Shown piece after piece: positions 22,094 to 36,659 of a DNA stretch of 64,000 nt; positions within the stretch are counted from its first letter, which is position 1, and each line of letters begins with the position of its first letter. Origin of the DNA: Pogonophryne albipinna (lineage: Eukaryota; Chordata; Actinopteri; Perciformes; Artedidraconidae); NCBI GenBank assembly GCA_028583405.1, contig JAPTMU010000092.1, positions 417,227 through 481,226 of the forward strand, given 5' to 3'. The notes beneath the pieces are model-generated. The model made no database searches. It was given only the letters and a program-made list of their open reading frames with translations, and was not told the DNA's origin. A program made the translations under genes and the position numbers.

Positions 22094-22530
22094 CAGGGGT
22101 GGGGAACCTTTTTCCTCTCAAGGCCCATTTCAATGTTTTCAACATCCTCCGAGGGCCGTACAAATTATTGACCTCTGCTTAAAAATCACAGCCCATTCAT
22201 TTGGCCTTTCTTTCATGCTGTGCAAAGAAAAAGCAACCAATCCAGAGATCTCACCATGACTCGCGCATTCACGTGCACGGTGTGGCGTGACCACCAAACA
22301 GAAAGATATGGACACAAGATGTGTGCAAATGTATTTAGTTTCCTATCCATGTGAACATGATTTAAGTGTGGGGGACCTAACCTCCTCTAGGGGGGTCCTA
22401 ACCTCCTCTAGGGGGGTCCTAACCTCCTCTAAGGGAGTCCTAACCTCCTCCAGGGGGGTCCGGGGGCATGCCCCCCGGGAAGATTTTTTTTTTAAATATT
22501 GAAGTTAAAGCATCAATCTGGTGCACTTTG
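22094..22530. mobile_element. hAT-like fragment with a 21-bp minisatellite
   Basis: The segment starts caggggtggggaaccttttt, the type of terminus seen in hAT elements, directly at the satellite end. No matching right terminus was found. Within it, 22378-22461 holds four copies of a 21-bp unit, taacctcctctaggggggtcc. A segment at about 22440-22530 (ggtccgggggcatgc, gggaaga, aaagcatcaatctg) is repeated in inverted orientation at about 55630-55730, showing it belongs to an interspersed family. Confidence 0.5.
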
Positions 22531-24923
<2,393 letters not shown>

Positions 24924-26304
24924 CAGCGACGTGCGGTCAGGGGAGGCAGGTGAGGCAGAGCCTCACTTGTCATTCTCCAATGTAACGGAAAAAAAGAATA
25001 ATAATACAAATAATAGTAATAATAAAATGTGTCCACTGATCTGTGTTGTAAATGTGATTTGTTTGATTCCAATCGCTTTTTATAGTAAAAATCGGCTAAT
25101 TTGCCGAGCTCCGCTACAACTACGGGGAGCGATGAGATTGAGAAGTGAGGCAGGGACGAGCTCTGCCTCCCCTAACCCCACAGTAACTGGCTGGAGCACG
25201 GGCACTAATTTAGCGCGGGCACTAATTTAGCGCGGGCACTTATTTTGTGAGCGCGCTCCAGCCAGTTACTGTGGGGTGAGGTGAGGCACAGATGAGCTCT
25301 GCCTCACCTCAGAATGCGTCACCCCACAGAAACTGTCTGGAAAGCGGGCCCTAAGCGCATGCCTGCACCATCTCACTGTATGTCACCAATGTAATGTTTG
25401 TAGATCCCTTTATTACATTTATCCTCGCCATCCATAGTCTCTAAAGAACTTATTTCACGTATATATGATATTTAAGCTCGCTGGTCTCATCATACAACGG
25501 CAATGAAAAAAGCACCAGGGGAGGCAGCCACAACCTCTGCCGCACTGAAGGGGGCGCAAGTGAGCCCACAGGTTCTTATTTCTACTGTTATTCTACGCAG
25601 GGAGACGCGAACAACAAACTAGGCTTTTGAAACTAGAGGAAGATAAGGAGGACTTTTACAAAAAAGTAATAAAGATTGTTGTCCAGAAGGATAGCATGGA
25701 CTTCATCTTCAAGTCAAGGTAAGACCACAATTGTAATGAAAATTGGATCTTACTAAGAGAGAACAATCCAATATTTAGATTTTGGGTAGGCTATCCTTTT
25801 GTTGAACGGTCTGTTTAAAATGAATCGAAGCATCAGACTAAAAAAGCTTTTGAAAATAACAGAATATTTCGATTAAAGGTGGGGTAGGTAAGTTTGAGAA
25901 ACCGACACGATATACACTTTTTGTTATATTCCATGGAATGCTCTTAACATCCCGATAGCAATGAATATCTGAAGTGCTTTGACAAAAAATACATTAAAAC
26001 ATTTCATCTGTGGAAGCCGTAGTACTGTAAAAAGCACGACCACTCATTTTAGCCGGCCCGGCTAAAATAACCTGCCTGTCAGCCTTCCATCTGTGCACAA
26101 ACTTATCTCGTGCCCTCATTGGTCATGTGCGCGTTCGTGTGTGTTGGAGGAGGGGCTGTGTATTTTCAAATTCTAGCACACTCGAGCTGGTTTCTCCAAA
26201 ATTACCTACCCCGCCACCTTTAAGGTCAAAATATATAATATTTGTAAATCTGACTCTGAAAGAGTCAGTGCCTCATCAGCCATGAACCTCACCGCACGTC
26301 ACTG
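24924..26304. mobile_element. hAT-type non-autonomous DNA transposon
   Basis: The left terminus cagcgacgtgcggtcagggg matches the complement of the right terminus aacctcaccgcacgtcactg at most positions. The 8-bp flanks tgatcaat (24916-24923) and caatcaat (26305-26312) agree at six of eight positions, consistent with an aged hAT target duplication. No transposase frame is present. A perfect 22-bp inverted repeat, ccccacagtaactggctgga plus two more bases, lies at 25176-25197 and 25255-25276. A MITE (25873-26223) is nested inside. Confidence 0.72.
25873..26223. mobile_element. MITE with TTAA ends, nested in the hAT element
   Basis: The ends are ttaaaggtggggtaggtaa and the near-complement ttacctaccccgccacctttaa, 351 bp including TTAA at both ends. 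TTAA targets are typical of piggyBac and Kolobok. There is no coding capacity. A perfect palindrome ttttagccgg-c-ccggctaaaa sits at about 26047-26067. Confidence 0.75.
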
Positions 26305-26401
26305 CAATCAATCAATGTTTATTTATAGCCCAATATCACAAATGTTACATTTGTCTCAGTGGACTTCACAGTTTGTACAGAATATCAGTATGACAATACG
26401 A

Positions 26402-26463
26402 CACCCTCTGTCCTTAGACCCTCTGTCCTCAGACCCTCTGTCCTCAGACCCTCTGACCTCAGA
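26402..26463. repeat. 15-bp minisatellite in the L2 3' UTR (4 copies)
   Basis: Four copies of ccctctgtcctcaga. The same repeat occurs at the matching place in a second L2-like copy at 50666-50895, where it has expanded to about 15 units. Confidence 0.9.
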
Positions 26464-26943
26464 CCCTCACATCGTACAAGGAAACACTTCCGGAGAAAAC
26501 CCACAGATTAAAGGGAACATGGGAGAAACCTCAGGGAGAGCAACAGAGGAGGGATCCCTCTCCCAGGACGGACAGACGTGCAATAGATGCCGTGTGTAAA
26601 TTGAAAAGATAATACATTTGCAACATAGGTAGTCCAAATGTTTGGAAATGCATGTGTGTATAATAGGAAGATGAATCCACGAGGATATCCATCCAGGACC
26701 TATGATCCAGGACCACAGCCACGACTCAAGATCCAGGGCTCGCGATGCAGGACACAGGACCGCAGGATCATCCATGACTCCGGATCCCAGCGTATATAGA
26801 CACCAAAAAGAAAGAGATTTGGGGAAGCTGGGTTAATCGGAACATGAGAGTACACAGGTATAGACAGAGAGAAGGAAGAAGTAAGATGTCCCCCGACAAA
26901 CTAAGCCTATATCAGCAAAACTAGGGGCTGAATCTAATCAGCC

Positions 26944-29942
26944 CTAACTATAAGCTTTATCAAAAAGGAAGGTCTTAAGCGCACTCTTAAAAACGGATAG
27001 GGTGTCTGCCGCCCGAACACAAACTGGAAGCTGATTCCACAAATGTGGAGCTTGATAAGAAAAGGCTCTGGCTCCCATTGTACTTTTAGAGACTCTAGGA
27101 ACAACCAACAACCCTGCATTCTTGGAACGCAATGCCCTAGTAGGACAGTAGGGTATAATGAGTTCTTTAAGGTAAGATGGCGCCTGCCCATTAAGGGCTT
27201 TGTAGGCCAGAAGAAGAATTTTAAATTCTATCCTGTGTTCTATAGGGAGCCAGTGTAAGGCAGCCAGAACAGGAGTAATGTGGTCCCTTTTCCTAACTCT
27301 GGTTAGTACACGAGCTGCAGCATTTTGAATCAGCTGAAGCCACTTGACTGACTTCTTGGTACACCCTGATAATAAAGAGTTACAATAATCCAGCCTTGAA
27401 GTAACAAATGCATGGACTAGTTTCTCTGCATCGTTTTGAGGCAAGATATGCCTGATTTTTGCAATGTTACATAGATGGAAGTAGGCGGTCCTTGAAATTG
27501 ATTTTATGTGGGCGTTAAAGGATAAATCCTGATCAAATATAACACCAAGATTCCTTACAGTCTCACTGGAGGCCAAATTAATGCCATCCATAGTTAGTAT
27601 ATCTTTAGATAATTTGTTTCGTAGATTCTTCGGGCCAAGTACAATAATTTCAGTTTTGGTCGTGTTTAACATCAAAAAGTTTAAGGTCATCCACGTTTTT
27701 AAGTCCTTGAGGCAGTCTTGAATTTTATTTAGATGATTAGTTTCATCAGGCTTGATTGATAAATATAGTTGAGTATCATCCGCATAACAATGACAGTTTA
27801 CAGAATGATTCCTTATAATATTGCCTAACGGAAGCATATATAATGTGAACAAAATAGGTCCGAGCACTGAGCCCTGTGGCACTCCATGGCTAACTTTGGT
27901 TTGCGTGGAAGATTCATCATTGACACGTACAAACTGAGAGCGTTCAGATAGATAGGACCTAAACCAGCCTAAAGCAGTTCCCTGTATGCCAACTAAGTGC
28001 TCTAGTCTTTGCAATAAGATATCATGATCGATAGTATCAAATGCAGCACTGAGATCGAGCTAAACAAGAATAGAGACAAGTCCCTTGTCAGAGGCTATTA
28101 GAATGTCATTTGTGACTTTAACCAGAGCTGTCTCTGTGCTATGATGTGTTCTAAAGCCAGACTGAAAATCTTCAAATAAATCATTGTTTTTTAAGTAATC
28201 ACACAGCTGTTTAGCGACTGCTTTCTCAAGAATCTTTGAGAGGAACGGAAGATTAGAAATAGGTCTATAGTTGGCTAAAACCTCTGGATCGAGGTTGTGC
28301 TTTTTAAGAAGCGGTTTTATCACTGCTACTTTGAATGATTGTGGAACATAGCCTGATAATAAAGACATATTCATAATATTTAATAAAGAAGTGCTAATTA
28401 ATGGAAAGACTTCCTTCAGCAGCTTAGTTGGAATTGGGTCTAACATACACGTTGATGGTTTAGAAGAGAGAATCATTGAATTTAATTGTTCAAGGTTAAT
28501 GGCTGAAAAGCATTCTAGTTTACTATCTAGTGTAATATTAGAACTTACGTTTCCGGGAGCTGTTGATAACACTATACTGGTCAAAGGCAAGAGGTCATTC
28601 ATTTTGTTTCTAAGAGTAACAATGTGATGGTTAAAAAAGCACATCAAATCATTACTACTGAGTGCTATGGGAATAGAAGGCTCAATCGAGCTGTGGCTCT
28701 CTGTCAGCCTGGCTACAGTGCTGAAAAGAAATCTGTGTTATTCTTATTCTCATCTATTAATGAAGAGTAGTAGGCTGCTCTCGCTTTACGCAGTGCTTTC
28801 TTATATTCATTGAGAGTAATATGCCAAATTAAACGAGATTCTTCAAGTTTAGTGGAACGCCATATCCTTTCAAGTTGTCTCGACTTTTGCTTTATTTTGC
28901 GGGTTTGGGCATTATGCCATGGAGCTAATCTATGTTGTTTTATTTTCTTCTTTTTCAAAGGAGCAACAGAGTCTCATTTTATACGCAGCGCATCTGTAGC
29001 ACTATCAACAACATGATCAATTTGGGGTGGTGTACATTTTGTATAAGTTTCCTCCCCTACATGCAGACATGCTATCGAGTTAAGTATTGGTGGAATCTCT
29101 TCCTTAAATGTGGCTATAGCACTAACAGATAGGTTTCTGCTGCAGGAGCTTTTGACTAATGCTTTGTAGTCTAGTAACAATACTTCAAAAGTTACTAAGA
29201 AATGGTCGGATAAAGCAGGATTATGCGGTTCCACTAATAGTTGCTCAATTTCAAAACCATAAGTCAGAACAAGGTGGAGAGTGTGATTATAGCAGTGGGT
29301 TGGTTTATTTACACTCTGACAGAAACCAACAGAATCTAATATAGAGTTAAATGCAACAGTAAGGCTATTTTTATCATCGTCAACATGAATATTAAAGTCA
29401 CCTACGATAATGACTTTATCTGTTTTAAGAACCAAAGTTGATAAAAACTCAGAGAATTCTGATAAGAATTCTGAATAAGGACCTGGTGCACGGTACACTG
29501 TAACAAATAAGATTGGCTGCAAAGTTTTCCAGGTCGGATGCGTAAGACTAAAAACGAGACTTTCAAAGGAGGTATAATTTAATGTTGGTTTAGTATTGAT
29601 CAGTAAACTTGAGTCAAAGATTGCTCCAACTCCACCTCCTCGGCCCACGCCTCGGGCAATATGAGTATTGATATGGCTGGGTGGAGTGGCCTCATTTATG
29701 CTGACATATTCTTCATGTCTCAACCAAGTTTCAGTGAGACAGCATATATCAATATTATAATCTGATATTAAATCATTTACCAATATTGCTTTAGATGCTA
29801 GAGATCTTATGTTTAAGAGACCACATTTAATCTTCCTGTTTTGTTGCACTGTAGTAGTTGTTACATTTACTTTTATTAGGTTATTATGTATGACACCTCT
29901 ATTAGGTTTTACCTTAAATTGTTCTTGGGCAGACACACACAC
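26944..29942 (-). pseudogene. L2 LINE ORF2: endonuclease and reverse transcriptase, broken
   Basis: The N-terminal endonuclease (29942-28974) shows LNIRSL, LTETWL, VGDFNIH and LSDHFL. A linker frame (28958-28713) follows, then reverse transcriptase (28647-26944) with [31 protein letters not shown] and the catalytic YADDTQLY, and a C-terminal NAAARVLTR block. Three lesions are visible: a tga stop at 28974-28976 in the same frame as the linker, a frame change between 28713 and 28647, and a tag stop at 28060-28062 between two halves of the reverse transcriptase. The frame reads normally on both sides of each lesion. In L2 the enzyme nicks DNA and copies the element RNA into it. This copy cannot make a full protein. 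Confidence 0.9.
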
Positions 29943-30056
29943 CGCTAATATTGGGTATTTTATTGGGTTCGGGATTCCTATGGATGACTGCCTAGGAGAG
30001 AGCGCAGAGAAGCGTGTAAGACTGCGACTCCGCCTCCTGGTCTCAACTCCAGTTTG

Positions 30057-30914
30057 TCATGGATTAAGTCCACAAAGCCCTGAAATGTTTGCCGAAATGA
30101 GATCTGCACCTTCCAAAGTAGGATGAATGCCGTCTCTCTTAATCAGACCAGGTTTTCCCCAGAAGGCTGTCCAATTATTTACGAAGCCCACATTGTTTGC
30201 TGGGCACCACCAAGACAACCAGCGCTGAAATGATGACATGCGGCTATACATGTCATCATTGATCAGATTGGGGAGGGGACCAGAGAAGATTACGGTGTCC
30301 GACATTGTTTTAGCATAACTACACACCGACTCCACATTAAGTTTGGTGCATTCTGATTGGCGTAAACGAACATCATTACCACCGACGTGAATAACAATCC
30401 TACTGTATTTACGTTTATTGTTAGCCAGCAGTTTAAGATGCGCCTCAACGTCGCCCGCTCTGGCCCCCGGAATGCATGTGACTGTGGAGGCTTCGGTCTC
30501 TAAATTCACGTGTCTCATAATAGAGCTACCAATAACCAGAGTTGGCTTCTCAGCGGGTGTCTCGCTGAGTGGGGAATATCTGTTAGATACGTGAACGGGT
30601 TGGTGGGGACCTGCGGGTTTCGCGTTATGCCCCTTCTGAACAGTCACCCAGTCTCCCTGCTGCTCGGGAGTTGCCGGGGGACGGCTAAGAGGAGCTACCT
30701 TTTGCCGGTCCGCACCGGCTAACATGGGCTTTACTGTAGCTGAGTTACTTTCTAAGATGCGGAGCCGGGCTTCTATGGCTATGATTCCCGCCTCCAACCT
30801 AACAACTATACTACATTTAACACATGTATCGGTACCAGTAAAGGAGGTAGGGAAGTAACCAAACATGAGACAGTTAGAGCAGGGAATAGCACCCGAGGGT
30901 GGGGAAAGAGCCAT
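30057..30914 (-). CDS. L2 LINE ORF1: esterase-domain protein
   Basis: An intact 285-codon frame. The N-terminus has a small CSNC...CVKC zinc-like motif, followed by an Ala/Glu-rich helical stretch (IIAIEARLRILES). The C-terminal half has the three SGNH-esterase blocks: VIGSSIMRHV (nucleophile Ser), HVGGND, and DGIHPTLEG (Asp-x-x-His). In CR1/L2 LINEs this protein accompanies the element RNA; its exact role in transposition is not settled. The frame is uninterrupted although ORF2 is broken. It starts at a Met preceded by gctagccatggctc on the minus strand. Confidence 0.88.
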   Translation of the reverse strand: MALSPPSGAIPCSNCLMFGYFPTSFTGTDTCVKCSIVVRLEAGIIAIEARLRILESNSATVKPMLAGADRQKVAPLSRPPATPEQQGDWVTVQKGHNAKPAGPHQPVHVSNRYSPLSETPAEKPTLVIGSSIMRHVNLETEASTVTCIPGARAGDVEAHLKLLANNKRKYSRIVIHVGGNDVRLRQSECTKLNVESVCSYAKTMSDTVIFSGPLPNLINDDMYSRMSSFQRWLSWWCPANNVGFVNNWTAFWGKPGLIKRDGIHPTLEGADLISANISGLCGLNP

Positions 30915-31190
30915 GGCTAGCTATCAAGCTAAAGTAGCTACCGTTAGCAAACACGTAAGGAGTGTAGGCAACTGTGGAGTTACAGTCGCTAAGAGAAGGA
31001 GAGTTGTGAGTGCTTAAGCTGTAGTAACGTGGGATTACAACGTCAGGCAGTTGCCGTGATCAAGAGTTTTAAAACGATCGATTAAGTTAAGATAATAAGC
31101 TATCAGCAACAGAACAGGCACACGGGATACCCGGAGATGACAACAACAACAACATCCGGAAGTTACAACATGCTTACCGCAATAGTGGTC

Positions 31191-31465
31191 CGTGTAGAAA
31201 CATTGATTCAACCATCATCCAAATATATAGTATCAAGGAGGTAAGGGAGGTTTATAAAGAGTATCAAGGACGTAAGAGAGGTTTATATAGTATTTAGGAC
31301 GTAAGGGAGGGTTTATATCGAGTATTAAGGACGTAAGGGAGGGTTATATATAAAGGAGGTACGGATGTCTTTAATTACCGCATTGAGAGCACGAACAGTC
31401 CTAGCTGGCGCAGGACCGTCTGTCAAAATCCAATCTATCACCCAATCATGATACTCGCTGTCCAT
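31191..31465. repeat. Short degenerate tandem repeat, about 35-45 bp
   Basis: Three to four copies of a phrase like gtatcaaggacgtaagggagg with tttatata spacers at about 31228-31350. Nothing else is recognised. Confidence 0.6.
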
Positions 31466-31505
31466 TGTGAGATTGGATTTAAACCAATCACGACGCGAGT
31501 TCACA

Positions 31506-33430
31506 ATGGACGGAGCCAATCACGTCACGGCATCACAATGGACAGAGCCACTCACGGCACGGCTTCTCCCCGAACCCGCCCCCCTCACGCTTTTGATTGA
31601 CACAGTGGACAAGTCGCGAGGCGCATCAGAGGTGTTCAGAGTAAGTAACAACACTACCTGTTTCTATTTTCCCGTTTTCAGTCATAAAACCTATTTTTAC
31701 AACCGTCGTTTTGGCGTCAACTTTTACATTACGGTATACAGTCGGCAACTTCAGTCTGCATAAAGTTAGCAAGCCAGCATTGCTAATGCTATCGTGTCTA
31801 GGTTAAATACACGTTATTATATTAATCAATGTCAACAGCCATGTGTGATAAAGTGTGTTATATGCTCCAGGAAGGACACAGTATATTGTTGAATATATAT
31901 TCAAGATAGCTATATACTGTATATAACATTACATTAATTGTAATTCAATATACACACATTAATCATTTATGGATAAAAGGACAACTTCACCGTTTATGAA
32001 CATGATGTGTGTTTATACATGATTATATGTGTAGATAACCTGTATAAATAATGGTTAACATGGTGTCAGTGTTGTTCGCTTTGCAGTGTAGTTCTCTCTA
32101 ACACTTGCATTGTTATTTTACTTAAAGTTTAGATGCTCACTAAACCTATAAGCCATAACGAAATGGGAGATACGGAATGGACGGGCTTTGGCCTTCAGGA
32201 GGGATAAACCCGCTCCAAGGAAACGGAAGTGACGTGACCTCTGTCAGAAGGTAAAGTATAGAAACATATGTACCTATTACTTATTATTCACATATGATAA
32301 GTAGATTACTGAACATTTACAATGTACTGGTGCAAATATTATCAATCAAAGGATTTACACTGAGTGACTCACTCCAGACTAAAACATAATGATGATAGTT
32401 TCAGATTAAGAAATGCCTCATGCATACATTTTATATCACACCCCCAGTAGTTACCCCCACCCAGAGCCTAGCCTCCTCCCTGTGGCCTGCCAGGAGCCCC
32501 TAGAGCCCAGCCTCCTCCCTGTGGCCTGCCAGGAGCCCCCAGAGCCCAGCCTCCTCCCAAGCAGTCTCTGGGTGCTGTCCATGTACGGCAGGGATATCCT
32601 CTCCCACATGGACCATATCAAGGCCAGCATCACCTCCACATTTGGTTCCATCTTAAAGATGGACTCAATCAAAAAGGTCATACATAACGTGACTGTGTAT
32701 TTGATTTCCGTGTTTGTTAAACTCTCTTATAAACAATAACATTACAAACTAGTTTTTATTATAAATGTGTTCGGTTATAAATCTGGAAACATTAACTGCT
32801 ATAGATCATTTCTAATAAATGCCTCAACTTCGCTGTTGTCACATTCCAGATCACAAAGCATCAAAACAAGGTGGAGATGTAGCTCTTCCCTGCTCCACCC
32901 TCAGGTCCTCAGGTGGTGATTCGGCGCTTCCCTGCTCCACCTTTGGGCTCCATGATATTTACTCCAGTGAGCTTACAGGTTCCTGTCCTGGTCGCTGCTC
33001 CACAGGCTCTGAATGCCAGCCTCTCTCTGCTTTTCCTGCTCCTAGTCCTGCTCCTGCTCCATACAGCCAAACACTGCCCTGCAAAGTACTGCCCAACACG
33101 TGTGGAGGTGTGGGAGCTTTGGGACAGCGGACACTGGACACAGCCAGTACAGGGAGTAGTGAACTACATTGTGCCAAAGGAGCAATGGTTGAAGGACATA
33201 ACAAAATGTATACCCCCCCACCAGAGGCATGGACACTGGACACTTATTTATGTATATAGTTCGGTGTATAGTTTGATATTTATTTATATATATGATATGT
33301 ATATATTTTATTAAGTTTATGATAATGTTTATTTTATGTTAAAACTAATTTAGAGTGTTATTTTGTTATACTGCACCTTACTTACTTTTAAGGGTTGTTT
33401 TACATTTTATTAAGTTGAACTACTTTAAAA
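31506..33430 (+). pseudogene. Unrecognised multi-exon candidate, probably transposon-derived and degraded
   Basis: I do not recognise this with confidence. A possible first exon, from ATG at 31506 to 31640, encodes MDGANHVTASQ... ending SEVFR, before an excellent gtaagt donor. A second block (about 32458-32676) has Pro-rich repeats (EPSLLPVACQEP, twice) then SLWVLSMYGRDILSHMDH and FGSILKMDSIKK, before gtcata. A third block starts after cacattccag at 32850 but meets a tag stop at 32880-32882; the same frame then stays open to about 33310, with EVWELWDSGHWTQPVQG. A poly(A) signal aataaa is near 33430. FGSILKMDS resembles the first acidic block of some large fish DDE-type transposon proteins; this is a weak resemblance from memory. 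Intact coding is unlikely. Confidence 0.35.
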
Positions 33431-33984
33431 TAAAGGTTTGGTTCTATCAAGTTCGTGACTGTCCAATAATTGAGTGCTTTGTTTAGAATTTCTATAGGTT
33501 TTCTCTTTGTTTGTTAAAAGAAATACATTCTAACACCAATACCTTCTTAGTTCATATTAAATGTAATGGTTACATTTAAGTATTTGTCCACAGCACACAA
33601 ACCATGAGCTGGTCCATATTGGGTACTTCAAAACTATCCCTGATAAAGAAAATAATAATAATTGTATTTAATAAACTTGAAAGAAGTAGATACGTTTTAC
33701 TTAATATTTATTAGAAATATATAATATTTATTAGAAATGTGTTAATAGTTAACTGCATAACACAAGTGTTATTAGTCAACAAACGCATACGTTGTTGGTC
33801 TTTATTAAAGTACTTCTGTATATAAATACATTTACATGCAGAAGGGAAACAGGGAGCAAGAGAATCGTTTTTTCTCCTCTTTTTCCTCTCTTTCTCCCTC
33901 TTTTTTCTTCTTCCCCTTCTTCCCCCTTCTTCTCCTTTCTTCCCCCCCCTTGCAAGACTATTGTTCCCCAGCTTTGGCGCGGGC
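33431..33984. other. Spacer with a pyrimidine-rich tract
   Basis: No gene is seen. 33868-33955 is a T/C-rich run immediately upstream of the tRNA gene. The open frames here are low-complexity artefacts. Confidence 0.5.
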
Positions 33985-34056
33985 AGCAGAGTGGCGCAGC
34001 GGAAGCGTGCTGGGCCCATAACCCAGAGGTCGATGGATCGAAACCATCCTCTGCTA
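33985..34056 (+). tRNA. Initiator tRNA-Met (CAT anticodon)
   Basis: 72 nt from agcagag to ctgctA. The acceptor stem AGCAGAG pairs with CTCTGCT, beginning with the A1-U72 pair that marks eukaryotic initiators. The anticodon stem has three stacked G-C pairs (ggg/ccc) around cccataa, with CAT at 34017-34019. The T arm carries atcgaaa instead of ttcga, another initiator mark. A box (tggcgcagcgg) and B box (gatcgaaacc) are intact, and there is no intron. It starts translation in the cytosol by carrying Met to the P site. It looks functional because stems, promoter boxes and terminator are all intact. Confidence 0.97.
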
Positions 34057-34057
34057 C

Positions 34058-34067
34058 TTTTATTTTT
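34058..34067 (+). terminator. RNA polymerase III T-run terminator
   Basis: TTTT at 34058-34061 and a second TTTTT at 34063-34067 begin two bases after the tRNA end, as expected for Pol III termination. Confidence 0.85.
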
Positions 34068-34699
34068 CTGAAAGCAAGTGAAAAATTAAGGGACGATTTT
34101 TAATCAAATTTACAGAAAAACACACTCTTGTTTTCCTTTTTTCACTTTAATGCTTCCTGATGCGAGGTTTCTAACTTCACAAGATATCTGGTTCGTTACA
34201 AACTGCGTTAGTGCTCAGATACATTTAGACAGTTTATCACGTCTTTAGTGTTATCATGTCATGATACTAAAGAAAGGGGTCTTTACTCCCTCCCTGTTTG
34301 TGTGATCATTACGTACTTTAGTGGTCCTTCGGCCCCGTTCCAAACCGCCCCTCACACCCTACCCCGCACACTAAGATCAGATCAGATGGAACTTTATTTA
34401 TCCCCGTGGGGAAATGCAGGCGTTTATAGCAGGTCAGACACAAGGTACAAATAAAGATCACATAGAATACAAATTAAAATAATAATACAACAAAATAAAG
34501 TGATAAGGTGATAAGGTGAGTATTGAACGGTATCACAGTGAAAAGTTGAGCATTTGTTTGAACATGTTAACTTACAGAAGGGTGCAGATGTGAGTGCAGG
34601 TTAAAGTCTAAAACAGTCTGAGAGCATGAACAGCAGGATCGGGTCTCTCTGGATTAAACTCATCAACAATCAGAGACGAGACATCATGTTTTAGCTGCC
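34068..34699. other. Spacer with a LINE 3' tail
   Basis: 34375-34460 contains gatcagatcagatggaactttatttatcc and ccccgtggggaaa, which on the minus strand is a typical non-LTR retrotransposon 3' end with a short-repeat tail. Nothing else is recognised. Confidence 0.5.
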
Positions 34700-36240
34700 G
34701 GATCAAAGACTCGCTCTGAAGACTGCACAGCTCAATACCAGGGACACGGATCAAAGACTCGCTCTGAAGACTGCACAGCTCAACACCAGGGACCCGGATC
34801 AAAGACTCGCTCTGAAGACTGCACAGCTCAACACCAGGGACACGGATCAAAGACTCGCTCTGAAGACTGCACAGCTCAACACCAGGGACCCGGATCAAAG
34901 ACTCGCTCTGAAGACTGCACAGCTCAACACCAGGGACCCGGATCAAAGACTCGCTCTGAAGACTGCACAGCTCAACACCAGGGACACGGATCAAAGACTC
35001 GCTCTGAAGACTGCACGGCTCAACACCAGGGACACGGATCAAAGACTCGCTCTGAAGACTGCACAGCTCAACACCAGGGACACGGATCAAAGACTCGCTC
35101 TGAAGACTGCACAGCTCAACACCAGGGACACGGATCAAAGACTCGCTCTGAAGACTGCACAGCTCAACACCAGGGACACGGATCAAAGACTCGCTCTGAA
35201 GACTGCACAGCTCAACACCAGGGACACGGATCAAAGACTCGCTCTGAAGACTGCACGGCTCAACACCAGGGACACGGATCAAAGACTCGCTCTGAAGACT
35301 GCACAGCTCAACACCAGGGACACGGATCAAAGACTCGCTCTGAAGACTGCACGGCTCAACACCAGGGACCCGGATCAAAGACTCGCTCTGAAGACTGCAC
35401 GGCTCAACACCAGGGACACGGATCAAAGACTCGCTCTGAAGACTGCACAGCTCAACACCAGGGACACGGATCAAAGACTCGCTCTGAAGACTGCACAGCT
35501 CAACACCAGGGACACGGATCAAAGACTCGCTCTGAAGACTGCACAGCTCAACACCAGGGACACGGATCAAAGACTCGCTCTGAAGACTGCACAGCTCAAT
35601 ACCAGGGACACGGATCAAAGACTCGCTCTGAAGACTGCACAGCTCAACACCAGGGACACGGATCAAAGACTCGCTCTGAAGACTGCACGGCTCAACACCA
35701 GGGACACGGATCAAAGACTCGCTCTGAAGACTGCACAGCTCAACACCAGGGACACGGATCAAAGACTCGCTCTGAAGACTGCACAGCTCAACACCAGGGA
35801 CACGGATCAAAGACTCGCTCTGAAGACTGCACAGCTCAACACCAGGGACACGGATCAAAGACTCGCTCTGAAGACTGCACAGCTCAACACCAGGGACACG
35901 GATCAAAGACTCGCTCTGAAGACTGCACAGCTCAATACCAGGGACACGGATCAAAGACTCGCTCTGAAGACTGCACAGCTCAACACCAGGGACACGGATC
36001 AAAGACTCGCTCTGAAGACTGCACAGCTCAACACCAGGGACACGGATCAAAGACTCGCTCTGAAGACTGCACAGCTCAACACCAGGGACACGGATCAAAG
36101 ACTCGCTCTGAAGACTGCACAGCTCAACACCAGGGACACGGATCAAAGACTCGCTCTGAAGACTGCACAGCTCAACACCAGGGACACGGATCAAAGACTC
36201 GCTCTGAAGACTGCACAGCTCAACACCAGGGACACGGATC
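34700..36240. repeat. 48-bp minisatellite, 32 units, open on the minus strand
   Basis: The unit begins ggatcaaagactcgctctga, continues agactgcacagctcaacacc and ends agggacac, 48 bp. Units are nearly identical; the variants are cacggctc, caatacc and gggaccc. As 48 is a multiple of three, the minus strand is open for 566 codons (36308-34608), encoding a 16-residue repeat RVPGVELCSLQSESLI with unique ends MFLRNLKISLL... and ...DEFNPERPDPAVHALRLF. No signal peptide, known domain or promoter is seen, so I annotate a repeat and not a gene. A short transposon-derived frame with an expanded repeat is the alternative. Confidence 0.95.
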
Positions 36241-36641
<401 letters not shown>

Positions 36642-36659
36642 CCAGGAACATGGCTTCCT

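Larger units (their letters stand above)
26305..31190 (-). mobile_element. L2 (CR1-group) LINE, nearly full length, inactivated
   Basis: Minus-strand non-LTR retrotransposon. Order 5' to 3' on the minus strand: short 5' UTR, ORF1 (30914-30057), ORF2 (29942-26944, broken), 3' UTR (26943-26313) with a 15-bp minisatellite, and an (ATTG)n-like tail at about 26305-26317. The esterase-type ORF1, the endonuclease plus reverse transcriptase ORF2 and the short-repeat tail are characteristic of the L2/CR1 group. The 5' limit is approximate. The tail abuts the hAT element at 26304. Confidence 0.88.

Noticed and set aside
31325..31519. 64-codon minus-strand frame overlapping the start of the candidate at 31506
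   Set aside because: A possible divergent gene, but no splice or homology support.
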